Below, piece after piece: positions 1 to 8,180 of a stretch of 64,000 nt of DNA (position 1 is its first letter; every line of letters begins with the position of its first letter). The notes beneath the pieces are model-generated. The model searched no databases. It saw only the letters and a program-made list of their open reading frames with translations, and had not been told where the DNA came from. Made by a program: the position numbers and the translations under genes. The DNA comes from JBFMCT01 sp046565765 (GTDB lineage: Bacteria > Actinomycetota > Acidimicrobiia > Acidimicrobiales > AC-14), in assembly GCA_046565765.1 (NCBI GenBank), contig JBKHXX010000094.1, forward strand, positions 200,722 to 264,721, given 5' to 3'.

Positions 1-327
1 GGCGCCGTAGGCGGACGTGATGGCGGCGGTGAGGTCGGCGGTGTTGCTGTCGGTGGGCCCGTTCAGGGCGGTGGCGTAGGCCTCGAAGCCGGCGTTGTCA
101 CCGCGCAGGGCGGCGCCGGTGGCGAGGGCGGCCAGGTAGACGTGCTCGGTGAGCAGGCCGGTCAGGCCCGCCCGCAGGGTGGCGGCGCCGGTGGTGGCCG
201 AGGCCGAGGCGGATGCCGGCGCGGTGGTCGCGTCGGAGCTGCTCTCCTCGCTGTCGCTGCCGCAGGCCGTGCCCACGACCGCCAATGCGACGGCCGCGCT
301 GGCGAAACGCATGGACAATTTCTTCAA
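1..327 (-). CDS. Putative lipoprotein, C-terminus cut by window edge
   Basis: The reading frame begins at a TTG (325-327) five bases after a GGAGG ribosome site; an in-frame ATG at 312 is the alternative. Residues 1-22 form a short signal peptide (KK near the start, hydrophobic stretch, lipobox VGTAC), followed by a Ser/Ala/Thr-rich linker and then a helical domain with the pattern LLTEHVYLAALATGAAL. It runs off the left edge after 109 codons. I recognise this as a conserved actinobacterial envelope family without a known function. The next gene leftwards on the same strand is a cupredoxin, so a periplasmic copper-related role is possible but only inferred. Confidence 0.65.
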   Translation of the reverse strand, partial: MKKLSMRFASAAVALAVVGTACGSDSEESSSDATTAPASASASATTGAATLRAGLTGLLTEHVYLAALATGAALRGDNAGFEAYATALNGPTDSNTADLTAAITSAYGA

Positions 328-379
328 TGGATCCTCCTGATATTGGGTTCTTGGTGCTCTTCGAGAACGGGGGGCGGGC

Positions 380-793
380 CTAGGTGACGGTGACCTGGCC
401 GCGCATCGTCGCCGGGTGCAATTTGCAGAAGTAGGTGTAGGTGCCGGGTGACCCGAAGGTGAAGGAGAACTCGCCGCCGGCGCCGAGCGTGCCCGACTCG
501 AACCTGCCGTCGGGCTCGGCCGTGGCGCTGCCTCCCTGCTGGGCCACCGTGCCGGAAGTGACGGTGTGGTCGGTGCCGTCCTCGTTCCTCCACGTGACCG
601 TCGTGCCGGCGGGAACCGTGATGTCGTCCGGCTGGAAGGCGATCAGCCGCAGGCTGACCGTGTTGGCGTTATTGCTCTTCGGAGCCTCGTCCGAAGACGA
701 CTCATTGGCGTCGCTCCCACATGCCGACAGTCCGATGGCGAGCACCAGCGCCGCCAGCATTCCCCTTCTTGTCCCACTCGTCCGTCCGCTCAC
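380..793 (-). CDS. Cupredoxin-type copper-binding lipoprotein
   Basis: Small secreted blue-copper-like protein. The signal peptide ends in lipobox LSAC, then an acidic/Ser linker, then a cupredoxin fold of about 95 residues. Numbered from the ATG at 760, candidate type-1 copper ligands are His65 (GTDHTV) and Cys112, His115, Met119 in FCKLHPATM near the C-terminus, the classical H...C-H-M set. I chose the GTG at 793 because it adds basic residues (RTSGTRR) before the hydrophobic core; ATG 760 is possible. Likely anchored outside the membrane, binding copper or transferring electrons. It lies directly upstream of the partial lipoprotein on the same strand and is divergent from the Met-rich membrane protein. 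Confidence 0.8.
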   Translation of the reverse strand: MSGRTSGTRRGMLAALVLAIGLSACGSDANESSSDEAPKSNNANTVSLRLIAFQPDDITVPAGTTVTWRNEDGTDHTVTSGTVAQQGGSATAEPDGRFESGTLGAGGEFSFTFGSPGTYTYFCKLHPATMRGQVTVT

Positions 794-875
794 ATCGTCC
801 ACTTCGGCACCGGGGCGGTGAGCGGATGAGTGCAACTCCGACATCCGGTTGCAGTTCCGGCCTCGAACGGCGGGC

Positions 876-1580
876 GTGAGAACGATCGGGACGCGCATGG
901 GCCTGGCGGCGGTGACGGCAGGTGCGGCCGTGTGGGTGGCGTGGCCGGCCGCCGCCCACGAGACGACGACCACGACGGTGGCCGGCATGGCGGGCATGAC
1001 CGGCATGAGCGGCATGACCACCACGCCGCCCGGCGCGGCTGCCATGGTCGACGCCGCCGGCGGCGGCGCCGAGTCGGGCTTGTGGCCCGGCCTCGCTGTG
1101 GCCCTGGCGGTCAGCGCCCTGGCCACGGTCGTGCTGGTGCAGGTGCGCCGCCACCGATCGCTCGACGCACCGCCGGCCAGCCGGCTGGACGTGGTCGGGG
1201 CCGGGGCCCTGGTGTTCGCCGGGGTGGCGCACTGCGCCCTCTTGCCCTCGCACTGGGCCGAGGGCTGGCACCTGGGCGCCTTCTTCGCCGCCTCCGGGCT
1301 GCTGCTGGTGGGCCAGGGGGCGCTGGTCGGCCTCCGCCCGTCCGTTCTCGCCTACGGCTCGGTGCTGGCCTCCACGACCGTGCTGGTGGCGCTCTACTTC
1401 CTGGCCCGCGAGGTGGCCCTGCCCCTCGTCGACCACCGGGACCCGTACCTGCTGGGGGACGTCCCGGTGAAGGTGGCCGAGGTGGCCGCCGCCCTGGTGG
1501 CGGGGGTCGCGATGGTGCGGGCCCGGGGCCGCTCCCGGGCGCCCCTCGCCCCTCATCCGGCCGTGGCCTTGGCGCCGTAG
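876..1580 (+). CDS. Membrane protein with Met/His-rich N-terminal segment
   Basis: About 234 residues. After a signal-like N-terminus ending near WPAAAHE there is a Thr-rich stretch with repeated Met motifs (MAGMTGMSGM), then roughly five hydrophobic segments and an Arg-rich tail. Met-repeat motifs facing the outside commonly bind Cu(I). The start is uncertain: GTG 876, ATG 897 and TTG 849 are all in frame; 876 gives a basic N-terminus. I do not recognise the membrane domain. The neighbouring cupredoxin suggests copper handling, an inference. The next gene (ECF sigma) begins 9 bases after its stop. Confidence 0.6.
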   Translation: MRTIGTRMGLAAVTAGAAVWVAWPAAAHETTTTTVAGMAGMTGMSGMTTTPPGAAAMVDAAGGGAESGLWPGLAVALAVSALATVVLVQVRRHRSLDAPPASRLDVVGAGALVFAGVAHCALLPSHWAEGWHLGAFFAASGLLLVGQGALVGLRPSVLAYGSVLASTTVLVALYFLAREVALPLVDHRDPYLLGDVPVKVAEVAAALVAGVAMVRARGRSRAPLAPHPAVALAP

Positions 1581-1589
1581 ATTCGCGCG

Positions 1590-2171
1590 ATGGGGCCCCT
1601 GGGCGACTACAGCGATGCCGCACTGGTCCTGGCCATCGGGCGCTGGCGGGAGGACGCCCTGGCCGAGGCCTACCGGCGGCACGCAGGGGCGTCGTTCGCC
1701 CTGGCCCGGCGGCTGCTGAACGACCGGCAGCTGGCCGAGGAGGTCGTGCAGGAGGTCTTCCTCCGGCTGTGGCACCGGCCCGAGCGCTTCGACCCCGACC
1801 GGGGGTCGCTGCGGTCCTACCTCCTGGCCCAGACCCACGGCCGGGCCGTCGACCTGCTGCGCTCGGAGACGTCGCGGCGGCGGCGGGAGGAGCGCGACGC
1901 CCGGGAGACGGCCCAGAGCGCCCCTGACATCGAGCGCGAGGTCGTCGACATGACCGTCGCCGAGCGGATGAAGGACGTCGTGGCCGACCTGCCCGTCGAT
2001 GAGCGGAAGGCCATCGAGCTGGCCTATTTCGGCGGGCACACCTACCGGCAGGTGGCGGTCCTGCTGAACGCACCGGAGGGGACGGTAAAGAGCAGAATTC
2101 GATCGGGGCTCAAGCGCATGCGTGCCAACCTGGTCGAAGCTGGGATGGGGACGACATGGGACGAGAACTGA
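1590..2171 (+). CDS. ECF-type RNA polymerase sigma factor
   Basis: 193 residues with region 2 (LAEEVVQEVFLRLW, about residues 48-61) and region 4 (LPVDERKAIELAYFGGHTYRQVAVLL then a recognition helix with GTVKSRIRSGLKRMR). It directs RNA polymerase to a dedicated promoter set and is probably held inactive by the product of the next gene, whose start lies inside this gene's 3' end (16-base overlap). The gene order matches the SigK/RskA type. A hexamer TAGATT at 1578-1583 sits six bases before the ATG, so the mRNA may be leaderless. Targets are unknown; the flanking copper-like genes are candidates. Confidence 0.88.
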   Translation: MGPLGDYSDAALVLAIGRWREDALAEAYRRHAGASFALARRLLNDRQLAEEVVQEVFLRLWHRPERFDPDRGSLRSYLLAQTHGRAVDLLRSETSRRRREERDARETAQSAPDIEREVVDMTVAERMKDVVADLPVDERKAIELAYFGGHTYRQVAVLLNAPEGTVKSRIRSGLKRMRANLVEAGMGTTWDEN

Positions 2172-2923
2172 CCCACGCCGAGCTGCAGGAGCTGCTCGGC
2201 GCCTACGCCCTCGACGCCGTGGACGACGCAGAGCGCCACGCCGTCGAGGACCACCTGGAGACGTGCCGGCAGTGCCGGGCCGAGGTGAGCGAGCACCGGG
2301 AGGTGGCCGCCTTCATGGGCGCGGGCTGGATGCCGGCGCCGGACGGCATCTGGGACCGCATCGCCGGGTCGCTCGAGGAGACGCCGCCGGCCATGCGCCC
2401 GGTCGTGTCCATCGACGAGGCCCGGGAGCGCCGGGAGCGCCGGCGCCGGTCGTTGTCCGGTCCCATGCGAGCCGTGGCCGCCGTGGGCGTCGCCGCCGCC
2501 ATCGCCCTGGTGGGCGTGCTGGGGTACACCATCGTCGACACGAAGGAGCAGGTCGGCGAGGTGGCCGCGTCGCTCGAAGGCGACGTGGTGCGGACGGCCG
2601 AGGCCGCCGCCCGCCAGCCCGGCGCCCGCACCATCGAGCTCAAGTCGGTGAGCGGCGCGCTGACCGCCGAGGCCGTGCTGCTGCGGGACGGCACCGGCTA
2701 CCTCGTCGACGCCAACCTGCCCCCGCTGCCCGAGGACCGGACCTACCAGCTGTGGGCCGTGGTCGGCCAGAACAAGATCTCCGTCGGCGTGCTGGGCCCC
2801 AAGGCCGGACCGGTGGCGTTCCACACGTCGGGCGACGTGGCCGCCCTGGCCATCACCGAGGAGGTGGCAGGCGGGGTGGTGGTCTCCCAGGCCACGCCCA
2901 CGGTGGTCGGGGTGGTCGCGTAG
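2156..2923 (+). CDS. RskA-type anti-sigma factor, zinc-binding, membrane-anchored
   Basis: 255 residues. The N-terminal anti-sigma domain carries the zinc-finger pattern His33-x3-Cys37-x2-Cys40 (HLETCRQC region), followed by one transmembrane helix (around residues 102-125) and an extracytoplasmic RskA-like domain (LPPLPEDRTYQLWAVVG pattern). It should bind the sigma factor encoded immediately upstream and release it on an envelope signal, classically by regulated proteolysis. Its start overlaps the sigma gene, indicating translational coupling and near-equal synthesis. The H-x3-C-x2-C motif suggests redox or metal responsiveness, but that is not shown here. Confidence 0.88.
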   Translation: MGRELTHAELQELLGAYALDAVDDAERHAVEDHLETCRQCRAEVSEHREVAAFMGAGWMPAPDGIWDRIAGSLEETPPAMRPVVSIDEARERRERRRRSLSGPMRAVAAVGVAAAIALVGVLGYTIVDTKEQVGEVAASLEGDVVRTAEAAARQPGARTIELKSVSGALTAEAVLLRDGTGYLVDANLPPLPEDRTYQLWAVVGQNKISVGVLGPKAGPVAFHTSGDVAALAITEEVAGGVVVSQATPTVVGVVA

Positions 2924-2932
2924 GGCGGTCGC

Positions 2933-2938
2933 TAGCGT
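2933..2938 (+). promoter_or_regulatory. -10-like hexamer TAGCGT, 8 bases before GTG 2947
   Basis: The hexamer ends eight bases before the PhyH-family start, the spacing expected if transcription starts at the start codon. The GGAGG that could serve as a ribosome site is only one base from the GTG, so a leaderless mRNA is more plausible. Confidence 0.45.
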
Positions 2939-2946
2939 CGGGAGGC

Positions 2947-3684
2947 GTGCGGCGCTTCTCCGCCCTCGACCGCTACACCTTCGACTGCCGCGGCTGGGTC
3001 GCGTTCGACGACGTGCTCGACGGGCGTGCCCTGTGGGAGCTGCGGGCCGCCGTCGAGGAGCAGGGGCTGGCGCCGGCGGGGGAGTCGATCGCCTCGCAGC
3101 GCTTCGGCCAGGACGGCGAGCTGTTCCGCTGGCACCGCCGCTTCTGCGACCTCATCGACCACCCGCTGGTGCTGGAGGCCCTCGGTTCGCTGGTCGGGCC
3201 CTCGTCGCGCCTCGACCACGCCTACGGGATCCGCATGGCCCCGGGGACGTCGGGACTCGGCCTGCACGGTCCCGAGCAGCCCTTCGACCCCTCGCAGTTC
3301 TACGTCCACCGGGGCGGGCGCATGTGGAACGGCATGGTGGCGTTCTCGTGGGCCCTCACCGGCGGCCAGCCCGGGGACGGTGGGTTCGGCTGCATCTCCG
3401 GCAGCCACCGGGCCGAGGAGCCCGTGCCGCCGGGCGCCGACGGGCTGGTGGAGGAGGTGCCGCAGCGGGCGGGGTCGGTGCTGGTGTTCACCGAGGCCCT
3501 GTTCCACCGCACCCTGCCCTGGCGGGGCGACGGCGACCGGCTGTGCCTGCTCTACAAGTACTGCCCGGGAAACTCGGCTTGGGGCGCCGACCCGCCGGTG
3601 CGGCCGGACGTCGTCAACCGGCTGACGGCGCGCCAGCGGGTGCTGGTCGAGCGGCCCTACGTGGCGGGGCGTCGGCGGGTCTGA
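2947..3684 (+). CDS. PhyH-family (phytanoyl-CoA dioxygenase-like) oxygenase
   Basis: 245 residues with the layout of Fe(II)/2-oxoglutarate oxygenases of the PhyH family: a His-containing GLHGPEQPFD segment in the first jelly-roll half, a GGFGCISGSHR strand, and a distal FHRTLPW motif giving the second iron-binding His and nearby Arg. Such enzymes hydroxylate lipids or secondary metabolites; the substrate cannot be read from the sequence. GTG 2947 is the only start that keeps the conserved ALDRYTFDCRGWVAFDDVL N-terminus. It follows the anti-sigma gene by 23 bases and is convergent with the YdjC-like gene. Confidence 0.75.
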   Translation: MRRFSALDRYTFDCRGWVAFDDVLDGRALWELRAAVEEQGLAPAGESIASQRFGQDGELFRWHRRFCDLIDHPLVLEALGSLVGPSSRLDHAYGIRMAPGTSGLGLHGPEQPFDPSQFYVHRGGRMWNGMVAFSWALTGGQPGDGGFGCISGSHRAEEPVPPGADGLVEEVPQRAGSVLVFTEALFHRTLPWRGDGDRLCLLYKYCPGNSAWGADPPVRPDVVNRLTARQRVLVERPYVAGRRRV

Positions 3685-3687
3685 GCC

Positions 3688-4521
3688 TCAGGCCGCCCGC
3701 TGGAGGTCTCGCAGCTCCCGGTAGCCGATGAGGCGGACGCCGGCCCGCTGCACCAAGGAGCCCAGGGCGCCCGGGCTCGTCACCAGGTCGAGGTCGTCCA
3801 CCCGGGCCGCCCAGTCGGGGGCGAGCGAGCGCAGCTCGGCGGTGTCGACGGCGGGGTGGACGTAGACCTCGGTCACGCCCGGCTGCAGCTCGGTCACGGC
3901 CCGCTCCACGGCCCGGCGGCTGCCCACGCCCCGCACCCGCACCAGGTGGTCGGGGAAGACCACGCCCTCCTCGGTCGCCAGCTCGCGGAAGGGGAAGCCG
4001 GCTGCCTTCTCCGTCTCGCTCCCGCCCAGCCGCACGGGCAGGCGGAACTCCACCGCCATCTCCATGTAGACGTCGAAGAACTCGGGGCGGAGCTCGAGGG
4101 CGGCCAGGTGGGAGTCGAGGTGGCTGACGTCGAACCCCCAGTAGATGGCCCGCTCGATCTGGGCCCGGCACTCGCGGCGCACCTCGTCGACGTCGGCGTG
4201 GTCCCACACGTCGGCGAGGGTGCGGGGGAAGCCCCCGTCGCCGTCCAGCAGCGAGGGGGCGTGGGTGATCGGCCCCCACCGGTAGAGGTCGTGCTCGGCG
4301 TTGAGGGTGAGGTGGACACCGACGTCCTCGCCCCGGTAGCGGGCCGCCGCCTCCCGGGCCCAGGGGCAGGGCACCATGAGGCTGGCGCTGGTGGCCGTCC
4401 CCTCGCGCAGGGCCTGGTAGACGCCCACGTTGGAGGCGTGGCTCTTCCCCAGGTCGTCGCAGTTGACGATCAACAGGCGGGCGTCGGGTGGATGACCAAG
4501 GCGCTCGGCGAGGGTGGGCAC
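3688..4521 (-). CDS. YdjC/ChbG-family polysaccharide deacetylase
   Basis: 277 residues. The N-terminal LLIVNCDDLGKSHASNVGV motif supplies the metal-binding Asp pair and HLDSHLA the His ligands of the YdjC/ChbG fold; a second Asp/His-rich region (EVYVHPAVDTAEL) lies near the C-terminus. Family members remove acetyl groups from chito-oligosaccharides or similar N-acetyl sugars. Start GTG 4521 is eight bases after a TAGCGT hexamer that overlaps the stop codon of the upstream ABC permease gene, so it may have its own promoter in addition to operon read-through. Substrate unknown. Confidence 0.78.
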   Translation of the reverse strand: MPTLAERLGHPPDARLLIVNCDDLGKSHASNVGVYQALREGTATSASLMVPCPWAREAAARYRGEDVGVHLTLNAEHDLYRWGPITHAPSLLDGDGGFPRTLADVWDHADVDEVRRECRAQIERAIYWGFDVSHLDSHLAALELRPEFFDVYMEMAVEFRLPVRLGGSETEKAAGFPFRELATEEGVVFPDHLVRVRGVGSRRAVERAVTELQPGVTEVYVHPAVDTAELRSLAPDWAARVDDLDLVTSPGALGSLVQRAGVRLIGYRELRDLQRAA

Positions 4522-4529
4522 CGCCGTCG

Positions 4530-4535
4530 ACGCTA
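4530..4535 (-). promoter_or_regulatory. -10-like hexamer TAGCGT overlapping the upstream stop codon
   Basis: On the minus strand TAGCGT is followed by eight bases and then GTG 4521. Its first three bases are the TAG stop of the permease gene. An internal leaderless promoter for the deacetylase is proposed. Confidence 0.45.
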
Positions 4536-5339
4536 GGGCATCCGGAGGTCGCGGCGGGTGAAGAGGCGGGTGCCGGCCAGGGCCGCAGCGATGGACAGGG
4601 CGACGGGAAGCACCGTCACGGCCAGCGTCGGCGGCTCCACCAGCAGGTTGCGGTCGAGGTACCACTGCCACGGGGTGGCGAGGGACGCCCAGCCGAGGGC
4701 GTCGGTGGCACCGGCCAGGCCTTGGAGGAGGTAGCTGGCCACGGCCACGGCCGAGGCGGTGGCGGTGGCCACCGCTCGCCGGCCGGTCGCCGCACCGGCG
4801 GCGAAGGCGAGGCTCGCGTGGAGCAGGGCGATGGCGAACATGGCCCCGCCGGCGACGAGCACCCGACCTACGGCCACGCCGTCCAACAGGCCTACGAGGG
4901 GGGCCGTGACCACCAGGGCGACGAGGCCGGCGAGGGTCAGCCCGGCCAACAGGCCCACCATGGCGAGGTACCGCTCCGTCGCCACCCGGGCCCGGGTGAC
5001 GGGGTGGGCCAGGACCAGCTCGAGGGTGCCGTCCTCCTCGTGGCCGGCGATGGCCCGGGCGCCCAGGCCGACGCCGTAGATCAGCACCAGCACGGGGAAG
5101 ACCAGGGAGAACAGGCGGCCGTGCAGGTAGCCGGGCGGGGAGGTGAACGGGATCCCCTCCCCGCTGCCGATCAGCGCCTTGAGGGCGTCCGGCAGTTCCC
5201 GCAGCAGCTCTTCGAACTGCTCCTGGCCCCGGACACTGGGCCACAGCGCCACGGTGAAGGCGACCATGCCCACCACCCCGACGACCCACCAGACGAACGA
5301 GCGCCGGCCGTCGAGCAGGTAGCGGCGAGCGACGGTCAT
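4533..5339 (-). CDS. ABC-2-type exporter permease
   Basis: 268 residues with about six membrane segments: one near the N-terminus (FVWWVVGVVGMVAFTVAL), a long extracytoplasmic loop, and a cluster from residue 85 onward. The EEDGTLELVLAHPVTRARV segment between TM2 and TM3 is typical of ABC-2 permeases and forms the coupling helix. Its ATG overlaps the stop of the ATPase gene by four bases (ATGA), so the two form one exporter. The cargo is not predictable; relatives export lipids, antibiotics or peptides. Confidence 0.85.
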   Translation of the reverse strand: MTVARRYLLDGRRSFVWWVVGVVGMVAFTVALWPSVRGQEQFEELLRELPDALKALIGSGEGIPFTSPPGYLHGRLFSLVFPVLVLIYGVGLGARAIAGHEEDGTLELVLAHPVTRARVATERYLAMVGLLAGLTLAGLVALVVTAPLVGLLDGVAVGRVLVAGGAMFAIALLHASLAFAAGAATGRRAVATATASAVAVASYLLQGLAGATDALGWASLATPWQWYLDRNLLVEPPTLAVTVLPVALSIAAALAGTRLFTRRDLRMP

Positions 5340-6211
5340 GGCCGGTAGTACTCCAGGAAGACCTCGGCCAGGTCGGCCTCGTGGGTGACGATGCGCTCGA
5401 CGGTCAGCGACGCCGCCGCCTTCAGCGCGGCGTCCATGGTGCCCTCCACCACGAGCCGTACCAGGCCGTCGCGGATGTCGACCTCCACGACCCCCGGCAC
5501 CCCGTCGAACACCGTCCCGTCCGCCGCCCCGGACACGAACAGGTCGATGCGCTGGCGGGCCCGGCGGCGGAGGTCGGCCACCGACGCCACCGTCACCAGC
5601 TCGCCCTGGCGCAGGATCCCCACCCGGTGGGCCACCCGCTCCACCTCGGGCAGGTCGTGGGAGGACAGGAACACGGTCATCCCCTCGGCCACCTGCTCCC
5701 GAACCAGCTCGAGGAACTCGTGCTGGAGGATCGGGTCCAGCCCGGACGTCGGCTCGTCGAGGACGACCAGGTCGGGCCGGTGCATGAACGCCTGGACGAT
5801 CCCCACCTTGCGCCGGTTGCCGGTGCTCAGCTCGCCGACGGGCCGGGTGGGGTCGAGGCCGAAGCGGTCGAGCAGGGGGCGCAGCAGCGGCGGGTCGCTC
5901 CCGCCCCGCAGGGCGGTGAGGAAGGCGAACAGCTCGCCCCCCCGGTAGCGCGGGTCCACGTGGAGGTCGGCGGGGAGGAACCCGACCCGCCGGCGTACGG
6001 CGGGGTCGCGGGGCTGGCCGCCCAGCACCTCCACGGACCCGCCGGTGGGGCGGAGGAAGTCGAGCAGCATGCGGATGGTGGTGGTCTTGCCCGCCCCGTT
6101 GGGGCCGAGGAAGCCGAACACCTCACCCGGGTGGACGTCGAGGTCGAGGTGGTGGACGGCCCGGACGGCACCGAAGTGCTTGGTCAGCCCCCGGGTGCGG
6201 AGCGCGCTCAG
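5336..6211 (-). CDS. ABC exporter ATP-binding subunit, CTG start
   Basis: 291 residues. Walker A is GPNGAGKTT, signature LSTGNRRKVG (a variant of LSGGQ), Walker B VVLDEPTSGLD, H-loop LSSHD. The C-terminal part (about 215-291) is the regulatory extension of exporter ATPases. No ATG, GTG or TTG lies in frame between the preceding gene and Walker A; the CTG at 6211 overlaps the TGA of the previous gene as CTGA and gives the expected N-terminus (ALRTRGLTKHFG). Coupled with the permease downstream. A longer start inside the previous gene cannot be excluded. Confidence 0.82.
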   Translation of the reverse strand: MSALRTRGLTKHFGAVRAVHHLDLDVHPGEVFGFLGPNGAGKTTTIRMLLDFLRPTGGSVEVLGGQPRDPAVRRRVGFLPADLHVDPRYRGGELFAFLTALRGGSDPPLLRPLLDRFGLDPTRPVGELSTGNRRKVGIVQAFMHRPDLVVLDEPTSGLDPILQHEFLELVREQVAEGMTVFLSSHDLPEVERVAHRVGILRQGELVTVASVADLRRRARQRIDLFVSGAADGTVFDGVPGVVEVDIRDGLVRLVVEGTMDAALKAAASLTVERIVTHEADLAEVFLEYYRP

Positions 6212-6891
6212 CGGGGGGCCAGTACGTGGACCGGCAGCGCGGCGGCCGCGGCAGCCAGCCCTTCGGGGTTGCGGGTGGCCACCCCGGGGGCGAAGGGGAG
6301 CGTCGAGCGCAGGCCCCGCTGGAGCCAGGCCCGGGCGAGGGAGATGTGGCTGGGGTCGGTGTCGGGATCGACCTTGCCCGCCGAGACGAGCTGTACGGCC
6401 GCCCGGCGGAGCCGCTCGGCGTCGGGCTCGACGCCGGCCGCCCGGGCCCGGTGCACGAGGTGGGACGCCACCAGCTCCAGCTCGTCGCGGCCGCGGGCGA
6501 TGGAGGCGGTCAACGCCGGGACGGCGGCGGCCAGGATCCACATGGGGGTCCGCCGGGCCAGGAACCGCAGAGGCCCCACGCGCCGGGCCATCTTGGTGGC
6601 CAGGGCGGTGGCGGTGGCCCCGCCCAGCAGGGGCGCCTTGGGGCGCTCGCCCAGCGCCTCGGCCAGCCTGGTCGTGTTGGACACCGGCTGAGGCTGGGCC
6701 AGGGCGTCGGCCGCGGCCTTGCGGCTCAGTGCCCGCAGCGGCGCCTCGAGGGCGTCGACTACGCCGGCTGCCGAGAACGAGCCCATGCGCTGGGCCGCGC
6801 CCATGGCGCTGCGCACGGCGGCGCCCACGCCGCCGTCGTCGTCTGCCGGTTCGGGGGATGGGCCCTGGGGGCGGGAGACGGTGCTGGTCAC
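6208..6891 (-). CDS. Conserved hypothetical protein
   Basis: 227 residues that I do not recognise. A hydrophilic N-terminus (about 25 residues) precedes an Ala-rich helical protein with one convincing hydrophobic stretch (MWILAAAVPALTASIA, about 118-133) and a basic patch just before it, so it may be membrane-associated. No catalytic motif is visible. It is first in a minus-strand run with the ABC exporter (CTGA overlap) and lies 28 bases after the ketosynthase gene, so it may belong to either unit. Confidence 0.55.
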   Translation of the reverse strand: MTSTVSRPQGPSPEPADDDGGVGAAVRSAMGAAQRMGSFSAAGVVDALEAPLRALSRKAAADALAQPQPVSNTTRLAEALGERPKAPLLGGATATALATKMARRVGPLRFLARRTPMWILAAAVPALTASIARGRDELELVASHLVHRARAAGVEPDAERLRRAAVQLVSAGKVDPDTDPSHISLARAWLQRGLRSTLPFAPGVATRNPEGLAAAAAALPVHVLAPR

Positions 6892-6919
6892 GGTCGGAAC
6901 GCTACCCAGCGCGGAGGCG

Positions 6920-8149
6920 TCACACGCCGGTCAGCAGGACGGACGCGTTCTGGCCCCCGAACCCCGCCCCGTTCACCAGCACCGCCCCGACCCGTCCCGA
7001 CCGGGGCCGGCCGGCGACGTGGGCCGGCCCGGCGCAGGCGGGGTCGACGTGGTCGAGGTTGCGGGTGGGCGGGAGGAGCTGGTGGCGCAGGGCCAGCACC
7101 GCCACCAGCACGCCGAACGCCCCGGCCGCGCCCAGGCCGTGGCCGAGGGCGCCCTTGGGCGCGGTCACGGCGACGCGTGCGAGGTGGTCGCCGAAGATCG
7201 TGCGCAGGGCCCGCGCCTCGGCCTGGTCGCCGGCCCGGGTGGCGGTGGCGTGGGCGACGACGGCGTCGACCGCCGCCGGTGCCAGGCCGGCGTCGCCCAG
7301 GGCCCGGGCCATGGCCGCGGCCGTGCCCCGGCCTTCGGGATGGGGGGCGGTGACGTGGTGGGCGTCCCCCGACCGCCCGCCACCTGCGACCAGCGCAAGG
7401 GGGGTGGCCCCGCGGGCGCGGGCCCGCTCCAGCGGCTCGAGGACGAAGGCGGCCGCCCCCTCGGCCGCCACCATCCCCGTCCGGTCCCGGTCGAAGGGGC
7501 GGCAGGCGGCGGCCGGGTTCCCCCCGGCCCGCGCCAGCGCGCCGGCGTTGGCCAGGGACCCGAGGAGCACGGCGGAGAGGGCGGCGTCGGTGCCGGCGGC
7601 GATGGCGACGTCTGCCTCGCCGTGCTGGACGAGCCGCAGCCCGTCGATCACGGCCTGGATCCCGGCCGCGCAGGCCCCCACGCCGCCCAGCACCGGGCCC
7701 CGGATGCCCAGCTCGATCGACGGCTGGCAGGCGGCCATGTTGGGGCCGAACACGGGGGTGAAGTAGGGGTTCACCCGGGCGGGGCGGGCGGCCGCCGCCA
7801 CCGCCGCCGCCTCCGTCTCGATCAGCCCGCCCGCGCCGGTGTGGACGACCAGGCCGGCGTCGGCCACGTCGCTCTCGTCGAGGCCGGCGTCGGCCGCCGC
7901 CAGCCGGCACGCGGCCACGGCGAACTGGCTGAACCGGCCCATGTGGCGGGCCGCGTACCGGTCCATGTAGCGGCTGGGGTCGAACCCGTCGACGGCGGCG
8001 ACGACCTCGCACCCGGCGGCCCGCAGCCGTTCGGGGGCGGCCGTGGTGGCCGAGGTGCCGGCCACCAGCTCGTCCCACGTCCGCGCTGCGTCACCCAGGG
8101 GCGTGACGGCGCCCAGCCCGGTGACGGCGACGGTGCGGGAGGCGGGCAT
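6920..8149 (-). CDS. Beta-ketoacyl-ACP synthase (KAS II-like)
   Basis: 409 residues of the condensing-enzyme fold. The catalytic triad is visible: Cys160 (GVGACAAG), His300 (AHATATRAGD, in place of the usual HGTGT) and His337 (PKGALGHGLGAAG, with Lys332). It should condense an acyl thioester with malonyl-ACP. The N-terminus VAVTGLGAVTPLG is standard. It is single and stands apart from fatty-acid genes, divergent from a gene set with an acyl ligase and a carrier protein that could supply its substrate. The divergent start regions share a 10-base symmetric -10 region. Confidence 0.88.
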   Translation of the reverse strand: MPASRTVAVTGLGAVTPLGDAARTWDELVAGTSATTAAPERLRAAGCEVVAAVDGFDPSRYMDRYAARHMGRFSQFAVAACRLAAADAGLDESDVADAGLVVHTGAGGLIETEAAAVAAAARPARVNPYFTPVFGPNMAACQPSIELGIRGPVLGGVGACAAGIQAVIDGLRLVQHGEADVAIAAGTDAALSAVLLGSLANAGALARAGGNPAAACRPFDRDRTGMVAAEGAAAFVLEPLERARARGATPLALVAGGGRSGDAHHVTAPHPEGRGTAAAMARALGDAGLAPAAVDAVVAHATATRAGDQAEARALRTIFGDHLARVAVTAPKGALGHGLGAAGAFGVLVAVLALRHQLLPPTRNLDHVDPACAGPAHVAGRPRSGRVGAVLVNGAGFGGQNASVLLTGV

Positions 8150-8161
8150 CGGCGGCGTCGG

Positions 8162-8171
8162 AGGCTACCGT
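8162..8171. promoter_or_regulatory. Overlapping divergent -10 hexamers (AGGCTACCGT)
   Basis: The plus strand reads TACCGT (8166-8171), nine bases before the ArsR ATG; the minus strand reads TAGCCT (8167-8162), twelve bases before the ketosynthase ATG. The two hexamers share the central TA, so one site could open for both directions. Confidence 0.4.
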
Positions 8172-8180
8172 TGACCGGGT

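Noticed and set aside
702..2039. Long open minus-strand frame of 445 codons opposite the membrane protein and sigma gene
   Set aside because: It is the antisense of well-supported genes, has no domain pattern, and is rich in Arg/Gly/Pro as expected for shadow frames in GC-rich DNA.
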